A stretch of DNA of 64,000 nt, taken from contig OY744613.1 of NCBI GenBank assembly GCA_963556255.1, positions 34,887,055 through 34,951,054 on the forward strand. The letters run 5' to 3'. Shown one piece after another: positions 20,823 through 29,545 of the stretch. Made by a program: the position numbers and the translations under genes. Source of the DNA: Allolobophora icterica. Its lineage: Eukaryota; Annelida; Clitellata; Crassiclitellata; Lumbricidae. A model generated the notes under the pieces. It saw nothing but the letters and a program-made list of their open reading frames with translations. It did not search any database and was not told where the DNA came from. The first letter of the stretch is position 1, and every line of letters starts with the position of its first letter.

Positions 20823-21068
20823 CTATTTTATGAGCATGTTTCTATTCAATTCGAGTGCCAGCTCTTTGGAGATCGCACCGGAACGCAGTAACTCATCAAG
20901 AATGGCGGAGATTTCGTTGCCGAGACCAGTGTTTCCCGCGGCCCTAGAGGCCACCAAAAGCTGCAACCTCTCTACCAGGGCGTTTGGATCGTTATAAAAT
21001 TGCACCGCGCCACCTCGAATCAGCTGGAACTTTTTACTTTTCCGGCCATGAATAGGCAGACCAGACAT
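20823..21068 (-). CDS. 81-aa conserved-looking cluster protein (unknown)
   Basis: A small intact gene between the 243-aa gene and the penton-like gene. Residues 25-75 look helical (DPNALVERLQLLVASRAAGN, then EISAILDELLRSGAISKELA), and the N terminus is basic. Small proteins with an NxLVxRLxLL pattern occur at this position in other Polinton-like elements to my recollection, but I know no function. It is likely a virion or assembly component, judging only by location. Confidence 0.7.
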   Translation of the reverse strand: MSGLPIHGRKSKKFQLIRGGAVQFYNDPNALVERLQLLVASRAAGNTGLGNEISAILDELLRSGAISKELALELNRNMLIK

Positions 21069-21107
21069 CTGTACGAGCTTTTTAAAAGTTTCAATTGCTT
21101 GAGGCGA

Positions 21108-21194
21108 TTATTGTTTAGTCTTAACGAATCGTTTCGTTAGTAGATTGAACAACGACTCATCGGCCGGAGATTCGAGAACGAGGTTACCACCTTT
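21108..21194 (-). pseudogene. Out-of-frame 29-codon tail of the 243-aa gene
   Basis: Past the stop of the 243-aa frame (21193-21195), a +1-shifted frame runs 29 codons to a TAA at 21108-21110. It encodes a charged, helical-looking segment with LLTKRF near its end. It fills an otherwise unusually large gap in the compact cluster. The likely cause is one extra base in the TTTAAA run, by mutation or sequencing error. Programmed +1 slippage is possible but not supported. Confidence 0.55.
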
Positions 21195-21924
21195 AAACAC
21201 TCAGTCTACCGGCAGACAACGCGACGGGGTCAACGGAGAGCTCACCCAAGGCGTTGCCTTGTAATTTCAGAGGAACGGCTGGAACACTGAAACCCTTTCC
21301 TTTTTTAGTGAGGGCGTGGCCTTTCAATAGCAAACGAATTCGATCTCTGTAGTCCTGTAGGACGCCGATATCTACGGCCAGCGCATGTACCTTTTCTTCG
21401 TCTCCGTTCTTATTGGCCTTCCTTTTCTCTTTGCCCAGGGTGTGGCGATTATAATAATTTACGCCTTCGATTATCTGTTTCACAGCTGCCGTGTCGTTCA
21501 GGTCGAGCTCGCTCGGAGGGGTAAAACCGTGCCGCCTGATTGCATCGACGTTGAGATGTCTGTTTGGGTGGACGAGCAATGCTTCCTGAGCGGGGTGTGC
21601 CGCAATCGCCGGAATAGCCGTTGGAGCAGTTGCTCCAACGGAATCACCGAACAACGCCGCTATCGGGTTAAAATTAGCAGACTCTGAAATCTGCGCCGGC
21701 AAATCCTGTAAAGCGCTGGTAACTTTCTGCAGCTCCTTGGACGTAGCCGCCTGGGATTCAGCCGTGGCTGTGGCTATTGGTTTGAAAAGCTTTGCCGCAT
21801 CGTACTGAAGATTGGCTTCACCGAGCTTCTCATCTACGAAACGCTGTCTCAATCGATTTCTCCGAGCTAAATAATCCTGAGTCAACGCGTCTCGCTCCTG
21901 TTTAGACGAAACTTTTGTCCACAT
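21193..21924 (-). CDS. 243-aa virion-cluster protein of unknown function, probably truncated by frameshift
   Basis: First gene after the ATPase in the minus-strand cluster. The N terminus is helical and basic (QDYLARRNRLRQRFVDEKLG, then LFKPIATATAE). The middle is Ala/Pro-rich, and the second half contains HPNRHLNVDAIRRHGFTPPS and IIEGVNYYNRHTLGKEKRK. This arrangement (basic coiled N terminus, KLFKPI motif) recurs in Polinton proteins of unknown role between packaging and penton genes. The frame ends abruptly at 21193 next to an alternative frame that continues to 21108, so the native C terminus has probably been lost. No catalytic motif is visible. Confidence 0.75.
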   Translation of the reverse strand: MWTKVSSKQERDALTQDYLARRNRLRQRFVDEKLGEANLQYDAAKLFKPIATATAESQAATSKELQKVTSALQDLPAQISESANFNPIAALFGDSVGATAPTAIPAIAAHPAQEALLVHPNRHLNVDAIRRHGFTPPSELDLNDTAAVKQIIEGVNYYNRHTLGKEKRKANKNGDEEKVHALAVDIGVLQDYRDRIRLLLKGHALTKKGKGFSVPAVPLKLQGNALGELSVDPVALSAGRLSV

Positions 21925-21964
21925 CGTGGTTGTATGTCGACTATATGTTGCCTATATCATGTCT

Positions 21965-22651
21965 TTAAATACTTGCCTTGGGCTTATAGAAACGATCGAA
22001 CCCGCAACGATATTTTCCGTCGTACACTTTAGACGTCAAATCTATGACTGCGAATCCATATGGCTGAGCAGCACACTCGCTGAAGAACGTACGGAACTCA
22101 TCGAAAGACATGTCGCCGCCCACGAACGTATCGTGAATGGCTCGCAAATTTTTACTGTCTTGGTTGAAGAGGACGATAAGATTGGCATTGTCACGGATCG
22201 CTTGCTTCGGAATTCGAAAATAATTCTGTGTTAAGTAGAAGCAGTCCGCGCCACCGTGTCGACCCATAGTGAAATACCTTTCAATGGGCGACTGTTTTTC
22301 AAGCATGACGTCATCGAACACTAGAAGGCTTCTGGCATTCTTATTTAATGATTCAACTGGAACTATTTCATCTGAGCAAGAGTGAAAGGAAGCCACTTCC
22401 TTACCGGCAACTTTTTCGAGTTCTGTTATCCAGTCCCGAAGAAATTGATATTTTTCCTGTCCCAGAGACTTTGAGTATAGATAGAGCCGGTCAAAACGTA
22501 GGTACCCCTTCTTCAACAGAAGGTTAAGCAGTAAGTTTGTTTTCCCACATCCGCTAGGCCCACAGATTATGCATCGTATGCTTGATGGCAACAACCAATG
22601 GTGGTGTTTTTTCCCATCGTCAGCTTCGAGATCGAAATTTGTTATTTCCAT
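21965..22651 (-). CDS. FtsK/HerA-type genome-packaging ATPase (228 aa)
   Basis: The Met at 22651 (MEITNFDLEADD) is preferred: upstream codons to 22798 would run through the divergent PLA2-like gene. The Walker A motif is IICGPSGCGKTNLLL (about residues 29-43), Walker B is SLLVFDDVML (about 113-122), and a sensor-like FYLTQNYF follows. This is the A32/HerA pattern of double-jelly-roll virus packaging ATPases, which pump DNA into preformed capsids. It is intact. Transcription is divergent from 22690, with under 40 bp between the two starts, so a shared bidirectional promoter is likely. Confidence 0.94.
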   Translation of the reverse strand: MEITNFDLEADDGKKHHHWLLPSSIRCIICGPSGCGKTNLLLNLLLKKGYLRFDRLYLYSKSLGQEKYQFLRDWITELEKVAGKEVASFHSCSDEIVPVESLNKNARSLLVFDDVMLEKQSPIERYFTMGRHGGADCFYLTQNYFRIPKQAIRDNANLIVLFNQDSKNLRAIHDTFVGGDMSFDEFRTFFSECAAQPYGFAVIDLTSKVYDGKYRCGFDRFYKPKASI

Positions 22652-22689
22652 ATAGAGACAACGAGTTATGATTGTATTCAACGAAAACA

Positions 22690-23283
22690 ATGTATTGCCT
22701 ACGATGTAAGAAACATACTGAGACTTCAAATGAAACAATCGTCGAGTTACGAAATGGTCGGCCAGCCAAGAAGGGAACATGTGCCGTCTGCGGTGCAAAG
22801 AAGAGCCAGATTTTGCCTTCTAAAGAGCGAAAGCATAAGTCTCGTGAGCGCGAGACTCATCAGTCTCGCGGAGGCTCGCTACTGAATAGGGCCCTCAACG
22901 CTCTTCCTCTGCCTGAGATGCATATGAGCCTTCCATCCGGCATGTCTTCGGAAGATAATCCGGGAGGTTCTTTTCAGAACACAGGAAAGTACTCTTACTG
23001 TGGACCATTCACAAAACTCGATAAACGGCTGTCACAGCGCTATCACGGTGTTAATCAGCTCGACCGTGCGTGCCTCCACCACGATGTGGCTTACGCAGTT
23101 CATAAAGATACTCCAGGGCGTAACCACGCAGATGACATCCTCGCTGCAGCCGCGTCGAAGATCGCACTCACCGATGAAACTCCGGATTATGAGAAGAAGG
23201 ATGCCCGGCTCGTATCGGCCATTATGTCAGCGAAGTCGAGGCTAGGGATGGGTGTCAGAACGAGCCAGCGAAAACGCAAATGA
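22690..23283 (+). CDS. Zinc-ribbon plus phospholipase A2-like protein (197 aa)
   Basis: I prefer the Met at 22690; the frame also opens at 22672. Residues 1-40 form a four-cysteine zinc ribbon (MYCLRCKKHT ... GTCAVCGAKKS), like small DUF5679-type ribbons. A basic Ser/Arg linker follows. From about residue 100 there is a PLA2-like core: YCGPFTKLDKRL in place of the calcium-binding loop, then DRACLHHDVAY, with the His-Asp pair at the catalytic position. Parvovirus VP1 capsid proteins use such a domain to escape endosomes, and similar genes occur in Polintons. Here the lipase is fused to a ribbon in one frame. The stop codon overlaps a possible upstream ATG of the integrase frame (ATGA). The C terminus is basic (SQRKRK). 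Confidence 0.86.
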   Translation: MYCLRCKKHTETSNETIVELRNGRPAKKGTCAVCGAKKSQILPSKERKHKSRERETHQSRGGSLLNRALNALPLPEMHMSLPSGMSSEDNPGGSFQNTGKYSYCGPFTKLDKRLSQRYHGVNQLDRACLHHDVAYAVHKDTPGRNHADDILAAAASKIALTDETPDYEKKDARLVSAIMSAKSRLGMGVRTSQRKRK

Positions 23284-23296
23284 AAATCATTTGTGT
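23274..23296. promoter_or_regulatory. Palindromic motif site 4
   Basis: GCAAATGA-AAA-TCATTTGT with one mismatch; symmetry extends one or two bases outward. It spans the PLA2-like stop codon and lies about 40 bp before the preferred integrase start. Confidence 0.55.
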
Positions 23297-23333
23297 ATGT
23301 GTTTACCTGTTTGTAATATATAGTATTACTGAA

Positions 23334-24347
23334 ATGTCTAAGCACCTTTCAGCCGTCTATTACAGCCCTAGAGGTTACTGGCGAGGTAAGGCTGCGGTGA
23401 AGAAACTAGCCTCAGCCGCCAAAGTTTCCGAGGCGGAGGCTCGCGATTGGCTGAAGAAACAAGCTGTGTGGCAGATTTATCTACCCGTTCCTCGCCCCAT
23501 ACCGCATCCAAAGTTTGAGGAAAATAGACCAAACGCCGTACACCAAGCCGATCTCTTGTTTTTACCTCACGATAAGGTTGGCCGCAAGACTTATAAATAC
23601 GCCTTGACTGTTGTCGATGTTGCTTCAAGATACAAAGAAGCTGAACCGTTGACTGATAAAAGTGCGGCTGAAGTCGCCGCCGCTTTAAGCCGGATCTATA
23701 AGAGGGGCCCATTAACTTGGCCTCGACTCTTTCAGGTCGATCCTGGACGCGAATTTATGGGTGATTTTACACCATTGCTAGCGAAGCACGACGTTCTTGT
23801 AAGACGCGGACAGGCCGGTAACCATCGTCAACAGGGCATCGTTGAACGCTTTAACCGTACTCTAGCTGAGCGACTTTTCGGTGCCCAGTACGCTCAGGAA
23901 TTGCTCCTGGCTGCAAGGGGGTCATCCGAACGGTCAGTGGAATGGGTTCGCCGGTTGCCCGATGTTGTAGCTGCACTAAACGATGAGCCGACGCGTTTGC
24001 TCGACTTGAAGCCGGTTGAAGCGATGAAAGCTGCTAAAGTGACACAGAAGCCCTCTCATTCACAAACTAAAGGTCGTTTATGGGGCTTGGATGAGCCTGT
24101 TCTCGGGCACGACGTTCTCGTCCGATATTTATACGCTCCAGGCGAGCTCGAAGGTGGAAGCAAACGTGCCACCGATCCTAACTGGTCGCTCACCATCCAC
24201 GCTATTTTGGATGTTGTTCGGCGGGCTGGCCAGCCGGCTTTATACCATCTGGTAGACGGTCCTGCCCGCGGATTTGTACGCGAGGAGCTGCTTCTGGTGC
24301 CTATGGGCACTGAGTTACCCCCCGATAGAATACTCAACCGTCGTTGA
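23334..24347 (+). CDS. Polinton integrase (rve/RNase H-like DDE family), 337 aa
   Basis: The Met at 23334 (MSKHLSAVYYSPRGYWRG) is preferred over the ATG at 23280, which overlaps the PLA2-like stop and would add a hydrophobic leader. The catalytic triad is visible: Asp in VHQADLLFL, Asp in LFQVDPGREF, Glu in GIVERFNRTLAERL. An N-terminal YWRGKAAVKKLA helical region precedes the core. After the core comes a small beta-rich tail (DPNWSLTIHAILDVVRRAGQ, YHLVDG) as in other Polinton integrases. It inserts the linear element at staggered target sites, producing the flanking AAAGT duplication. Intact. Its 3' end overlaps the convergent polymerase stop by 14 bases. Confidence 0.95.
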   Translation: MSKHLSAVYYSPRGYWRGKAAVKKLASAAKVSEAEARDWLKKQAVWQIYLPVPRPIPHPKFEENRPNAVHQADLLFLPHDKVGRKTYKYALTVVDVASRYKEAEPLTDKSAAEVAAALSRIYKRGPLTWPRLFQVDPGREFMGDFTPLLAKHDVLVRRGQAGNHRQQGIVERFNRTLAERLFGAQYAQELLLAARGSSERSVEWVRRLPDVVAALNDEPTRLLDLKPVEAMKAAKVTQKPSHSQTKGRLWGLDEPVLGHDVLVRYLYAPGELEGGSKRATDPNWSLTIHAILDVVRRAGQPALYHLVDGPARGFVREELLLVPMGTELPPDRILNRR

Positions 24348-27300
24348 TTTTGTAGTGCCCATATGCCAGCGTTGTTATCCCATCGGCCTCGATCCACTTT
24401 TTTGTGTCTAATGGAGAGAGGCTGATCTTATTCTGCTCGTACACTCCGATCTGGTGGTCGTGGCTTCTAATCACGACTTGTGTGTGCCGCATCTCTTCTC
24501 GTTCGAACAGGCACTCCTTGTATAGCTCGTGGTGCAGATCCTTCTTCACAACTGCTCTCTGAACGCCTTTAGCTTTCCTGATCTCTGAACCACCCGATTT
24601 TAAGATCGAGTACATCTTCGGACGCAGCCCTACGAATTCAGCGATGGCCACTCCGTTACATTCATCCTTGAACTTACCCACGACTTTCTTGTTCTCGACG
24701 TCGTAGTATGGGCTGTCTCTAGGAAACTCGGAGAGGTCGTATAGGTGTTTTTTGTTCCACATATCGACATAGGTGTTCGGAGTTTCCACCTGAAATAAGA
24801 GGCTGTCAGTGTCTGTGTACAAGAGTTGAGCATTGTTACCGTACTCGTTTTTCACATCGTTGTACCAGAAGTCGTACATCAGATGCTTGCTGAGGTCGAG
24901 GACCGCCTGGCCGACATATACAGGTCTGTTTAACTTGAGCTTGTTCTTCAAACTGTGAATCGCGGCGAGTTGGTCGTTGAAGATTTTGTGCGATATGTAG
25001 GCCGGGTCCGCAATTAGTTTACGAAGTTTGTCAACTTTTGAGGTCGGGACCAGGTTGACCCTGATTCTTTTTCTAAGATTTTCCATGGTCTTTCCAAAGA
25101 CCGCATTATTAGCCAGCTTGAAGAAATCCTTCTCAAATTCCGACGTTGCCTTCGCCCTCAATTTTGTATTCATCCCGATGTATGGAGCCATCCACGCCTC
25201 CTGTCTAAACTTAATGGCACGATGAATTTTAGCAACTCGTAGGCCTAACGAGTGGTAGAGTTTAAGATTTCGGTAATGAACCACATACCGCTCCTTAGGT
25301 CGTAGGCTGGGTGCTAACTTCACATGCTTTGTGAACTTGCCTCCCAACTCGTTCATAAGCACATTCTGATAGTCACTCAACCACTCCCCTTGGACTGTCA
25401 GGGTCTACGGTGCTAGGGGATAGTCATTATGAGCAATGTGGAGGTGCTCCGGGTACCCGAGATCGACTTCAAGTAGGAAGCCTTCAGGCGCGTCGTCTGG
25501 AGTTTCCAACACTTCGTCGAGAGTTGGACTTTCCCAGCTGAATGCTCCAACTGGCAATGGCTGTTGCATCGCCCAGCCGTAGAGGTTATTAGCATCGAGA
25601 TACATGATCCAGTTTTCTGGCTTCGTGGTATCGTAGTCGGGGCATTGTGGGTTGTTGGCTTTTGCGAAGCGCTTAGATACCATCGAGATTCCACCTCGGA
25701 GACCTTTCTCTACGAACAAATGCATGTCTATATCGGTGAGAAGTTCGAGCTCGATTTTCGTCTTTTTCAGCAAAGCGTCCCAGGCCATTCCTGGCAGGCT
25801 GAAGTAATTTGCCGGATCTAAACTGTAGTGTTTCATCGATGTGTTTCTGAAGGTCTCGAAGACATCTGCGAGTAGAAGTACATCCGTGCGGAGATACAGG
25901 TCGTGATAGTCGCCCAGAGTTTTACAGTCGAATTCATTCCATACTCTTTGGGCGTGTTGATAATCCTCATCAGAAATGTTCTCTCGGGACAGCCTGCTGT
26001 AGAACGCTTCTTTGGGTGGAAGTCGGTCTTCTTCGAAGCGGTGGTAATCGTCAATGTGCTCGTAACAATATACGCCCTTTCGCCTCAAAAGATCTAGTTT
26101 TGTCCTATCATTGTGAACGAAACTTTCCTTTATATATGCTGTTGTGACTTTCAGATCCTCTAGCGACAGATTTCCTGATAATTTATCCAACGAGCTGTTT
26201 AGAAACTGGAGACTATCGATGAACTGCAGTTGTCCTATGTTGAATGTCATGTATTTCTCCATATTGTTTGGGATGCAGTTAATATCAGTTTCCTCATCCT
26301 GTGCGGCCTCACAGCTGCCTATCGCTTGCATTATGAGGTGGCTGTCGTAACCTCGTAGATTGTGGAAGACCACTGGTACCTTGCACTTATCTGGATATAT
26401 TCGAAGCTTGAGGTTGCAGGCGTTATGAGCAGCACCTCGGTACTTACCAGTAATGTGACAGTGGTCGCGAACTCTATCCCCTTCGAGCGCTTCTCCGCAG
26501 ATATGACATTCGTTAGCCTCGCGGAATGATTGGCGATCGGCCGGTGACATAACCATCTTAGCTGGGGTGGCCAGCCTTTGCTTGATAGTGGCTAGCTCGC
26601 CTTGTAGTCGTTGCAGGAACTCTGGCACGGCGTTCTCTCCACGATATAGAACTGGTTTCTTGGTGCGGCCATCGCATCGAACTACTATATAACAAAAACT
26701 ACATGGTTTCTGCTCAGCTATCTGTCTTGTATTGCTCTCGTTAGGGTTCATGGCCGCATTGATGACTGGCACGTTCAACGCCTCGAAGTCTGCGTAAACG
26801 ATATACGGAGTGCGCATCTGTTTGTGGTGGTTCTGGAATTTGAGGATATTTTCATCCTCTTTTGGCATCTCAATCCGCTGAGGCTTCTGACTAATGCCCT
26901 GACAATCTTTGATATGGGCATCCAGCAAGTCTTGTCTACAGAATATGTGAAGGCAGCGACGGCATGGGTGCTTCCGCTCTTTATGATCGCTGTTTTTGTA
27001 CAGCATTCGGGCCAAGTCCTTGATCCAGACATAGTGATAATTCTGTAAAGGAAAAGTCTGCAAATGAGCTTCATTTGCGTTTACGTCGCTGGCCAACAGT
27101 AGAAGATCAATATTGTGAACTCTAGTCTCGGTTGAGACATGGATTGGATACAGCCCTCCATTCCATCCGAAGACTGAGACGCTTATATTTTGGTTCTGGC
27201 GTTCGAACTTACCAATATCAGTGACCTTCACTGGAAATTCTACACCGTCGAAGTTTAGCTCGTGGAGGTGAGCCTGATACTTAGTTGGGCGATTCGGATT

Positions 27301-28059
27301 TTGATCTGCTGGGTACATTGCGCTTAGTATGGCCCACTCGAAGCAGCGATTATCGTTGTTTTGCACGTTAATAACTGAGCGGGGTGGCACATACTTCGGT
27401 GTGGGAAAGTAGCTCTTACCTCGGAAAGGCTTATATCTTGCAAAACTGAGGTCTAGCGACACGACCCGCTTCACTCTCCACCCCGATCCCTCATTGGTAT
27501 ACTCCTCGAGGAGTTGTAGTACTTCGGCCTTGGCCTTCCGTATAGCCCCTTGGACTTTACCTGCATTGGTAATTGGTGCTGCTGTGCTTCGAAAGTAGGC
27601 GGTATTGGTAATGATGCCGGGGGGCGCGTTGCCACCATACACATTATCAACGGTCGGTGCCAACTTTTCCAAATCAACAGTCAACACTTGAGAGTATTTA
27701 AAACCGCCATTTTTCAAGAGCTCTTCGTTGAGTTGCGCCTCAATATTCTGCTCCATTGCACTCAAGAAAGCCAACGCATCTCCTTCCAGCCTGTGGTTTA
27801 AAGGTACTTCTGCACGGAAGTCTCTCAGATGCTGATTGGCGAGCTCTCTGTACACTAGAAAGGGTGGTGGTCCACCTCTATCCTTCTTATTTAAGAGTGG
27901 GTCGAATTGTGCCAGAAGGGCCATACGTTTTAACCCTCTGCGCATACGCACTGGAGGAATTGGCCTTGGAAGCAGTGGCTGTAGTAAGCGCCTTTTGACC
28001 GCATCTGGGATAGCTTCGTCTAACAATTGTTCAATTTTTTCATTCGTAGACAATGCCAT
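24334..28059 (-). pseudogene. Protein-primed DNA polymerase B interrupted by one in-frame stop
   Basis: The reading frame runs from the Met at 28059 (MALSTNEKIEQLL) to 24334, about 1240 codons, with a single TAG at 25405-25407. Both sides are in the same frame, so this is a nonsense change, not a shift. Visible parts are: a C2H2-like finger (CRRCLHIF, AHIKDC, about residues 363-385); Exo I YADFEAL (about 424); an HNH-like zinc module CHICGEALEG...RDHCHITG (about 516-550); Exo II FHNLRGYDSHL (about 570); Exo III YLRTDVLLLADVF (about 725); polymerase motif A YLDANNLYGWAM (about 820); the stop at 885; motif B KLANNAVFGKTMEN; and motif C YTDTDSL. The family replicates linear DNA from a terminal protein. 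As read, the product would lack motifs B and C and be inactive as a polymerase. Confidence 0.94.
27060..27078. promoter_or_regulatory. Palindromic motif site 5 (perfect arms)
   Basis: GCAAATGA-GCT-TCATTTGC, perfect 8-bp arms with a 3-base spacer, within the polymerase coding sequence. Confidence 0.6.
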
Positions 28060-28397
28060 AGTTATAAATTGTTTGATACTAATCCATGGTAATATCAGTC
28101 TCATCCATTGTCAATAGTATACCTCAGAAGTTATTACTACTAATACTATAGTCGGAAGTTATTTATACTAATACATTTAAAAAATTTGTTAATTTTAATT
28201 ATTTATTTATACCTGATATTAAATTATGGTCTGGCGTCTCCAACCGCAGATAATAATAGCCTATATTCAATTATGGCCAGGCGTCTTCAACAGCAGACAA
28301 TACTATAGTCAGAAGTTATTTGTACTACTACTATAATCAGAAGTTATTTATACTAATACTTTAAAAATTTCGTGAATTTTAATTAATTATTTATTTT
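28060..28397. other. Spacer between polymerase and zinc-ribbon genes with a direct repeat
   Basis: AT-rich. A phrase of about 110 bp (ACTATAGTCGGAAGTTATTT ... TACCTGATATTAAATTATGG, 28146-28228) recurs at about 28292-28415 (ACTATAGTCAGAAGTTATTT ... GCCTGATATTCAATTACGG) and runs into the end of the zinc-ribbon gene. Promoter for the polymerase is expected here but not identified. Confidence 0.65.
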
Positions 28398-28676
28398 TTA
28401 TGCCTGATATTCAATTACGGTCAGACGCTTACATTCGTCTTGAAAGATGCTTTCATCTCGCAACTTTTTCAGTCTAGCAGCCTTGTAGCCACAACCCAGG
28501 CAAAGACCTATTTTATTTTTCACCGCCTTTCCACAACCTATGCACGGCTGCGTACCACCACCCTTTCTCAGTCTTAATAAGTGAAGTTTGCAATAAACTC
28601 CTAGGCAGCTATTACCACATATGTCTCTTGTCCCAATTACCAACCACGCACAAAGATTTTTGCCCTTCATTTTCAT
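28398..28676 (-). CDS. Small zinc-ribbon protein of the Polinton (92 aa)
   Basis: A Cys/His-rich protein with an evident metal-binding pattern: CAWLVIGTRDICGNSCLG, then YCKLH, a linker, then PCIGCGKAV and LCLGCGYKA. Two treble-clef or ribbon modules are likely. Small proteins with the CxWLVxGTRxxCG...YCxxH pattern recur next to polymerase genes in metazoan Polintons, to my recollection. Nucleic-acid binding or regulation is plausible but unproven. The C terminus (IFQDECKRLTVIEYQA) lies in the directly repeated segment, so the last residues may derive from repeat sequence. Confidence 0.78.
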   Translation of the reverse strand: MKMKGKNLCAWLVIGTRDICGNSCLGVYCKLHLLRLRKGGGTQPCIGCGKAVKNKIGLCLGCGYKAARLKKLRDESIFQDECKRLTVIEYQA

Positions 28677-29307
28677 AGATAATTATATATACCCAATATA
28701 AAACTTTATCTAATTGGTTTATCAAATAGTTAGTCAAAGCAATAGATTAATATCCAAAGGGTTTAGGTTGGCAGTAAAAACGGCCTACAGCGGCTCAGCT
28801 GGCTAGCCTTTATTTTTAAAGCATATATTTTTCATTTATGGATTGGCCAAAACGATGTCTCGATTTCGATTCTTCCTCTTCCCTTAAAACTGTCCGACTC
28901 ATTGAAGCATTTGGATTTTTTGATCCCCACCTATCGATTATGATTTGACTGAGCGCTTGTGAATAGGCTGCACGACTTCGCCTTTTGTGCGCTATAGAAA
29001 TCTCCAGAGTACTATTACATTGAACCGTATGACTGATTGAACTGATTTGACTAAGCACCTGTGAATAAGCTGGGGGGTTTTTTGCGATCACTTTTGGTGC
29101 TACAGAAGTTCAACAGAGCGGCTTGTCCAATGTATCCTTTATCTATAGAAAGCTGATAGCCATATAAAATTGACCATGGTGCTGTATAAATTCCCTCTAA
29201 TAAAGACCGGCTCTAAAAACAGTCTTGGTTTAAAGGTAACGCGTTTCTGAAAACAGCTCCGAGATTCTCGTGGTCTGTTCCACGAAGCGCATTGAGAGCT
29301 CTCTTTA

Positions 29308-29545
29308 GAAAAGAGAATGGCATGTCAAGAATGTTATCCTGGCAACGCTAGTGGTATTTTTAGATATGATGTAATTGTGCTATAAATATTTTCCGTGGTC
29401 TTTGGTTTCGTTAAGCTGCATCGAGAGGTCTCGCCAGAAGAGAGAATGGCATGTCAAGAATGTTATCCTGGCAAGGCTAGTCCTATTCTTAGCTATGATG
29501 TAATTGTACTATAAATATTTTTCATGGTCTTTGTTTTCGTGAAGC
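29308..29545. repeat. Tandem duplication, period about 129 bp
   Basis: AGAGAATGGCATGTCAAGAA at 29312 recurs at 29441, with matching downstream sequence through ATGATGTAATTGT and CTATAAATATTTT. Confidence 0.9.

Noticed and set aside
22652..22798. N-terminal extension of the packaging ATPase
   Set aside because: It would run through the divergent PLA2-like gene on the opposite strand, and the ATPase family starts near the Met at 22651.
23280..23333. Earlier integrase start at 23280
   Set aside because: It overlaps the PLA2-like stop and adds a hydrophobic stretch (CVCVYLFVIYS) not expected in a nuclear integrase; kept only as an alternative.
28816..29091. 91-codon frame with AYSQ repeats as a Polinton gene
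   Set aside because: The repeats stem from duplicated DNA with a SINE-like tail; no start context or homology recognised.
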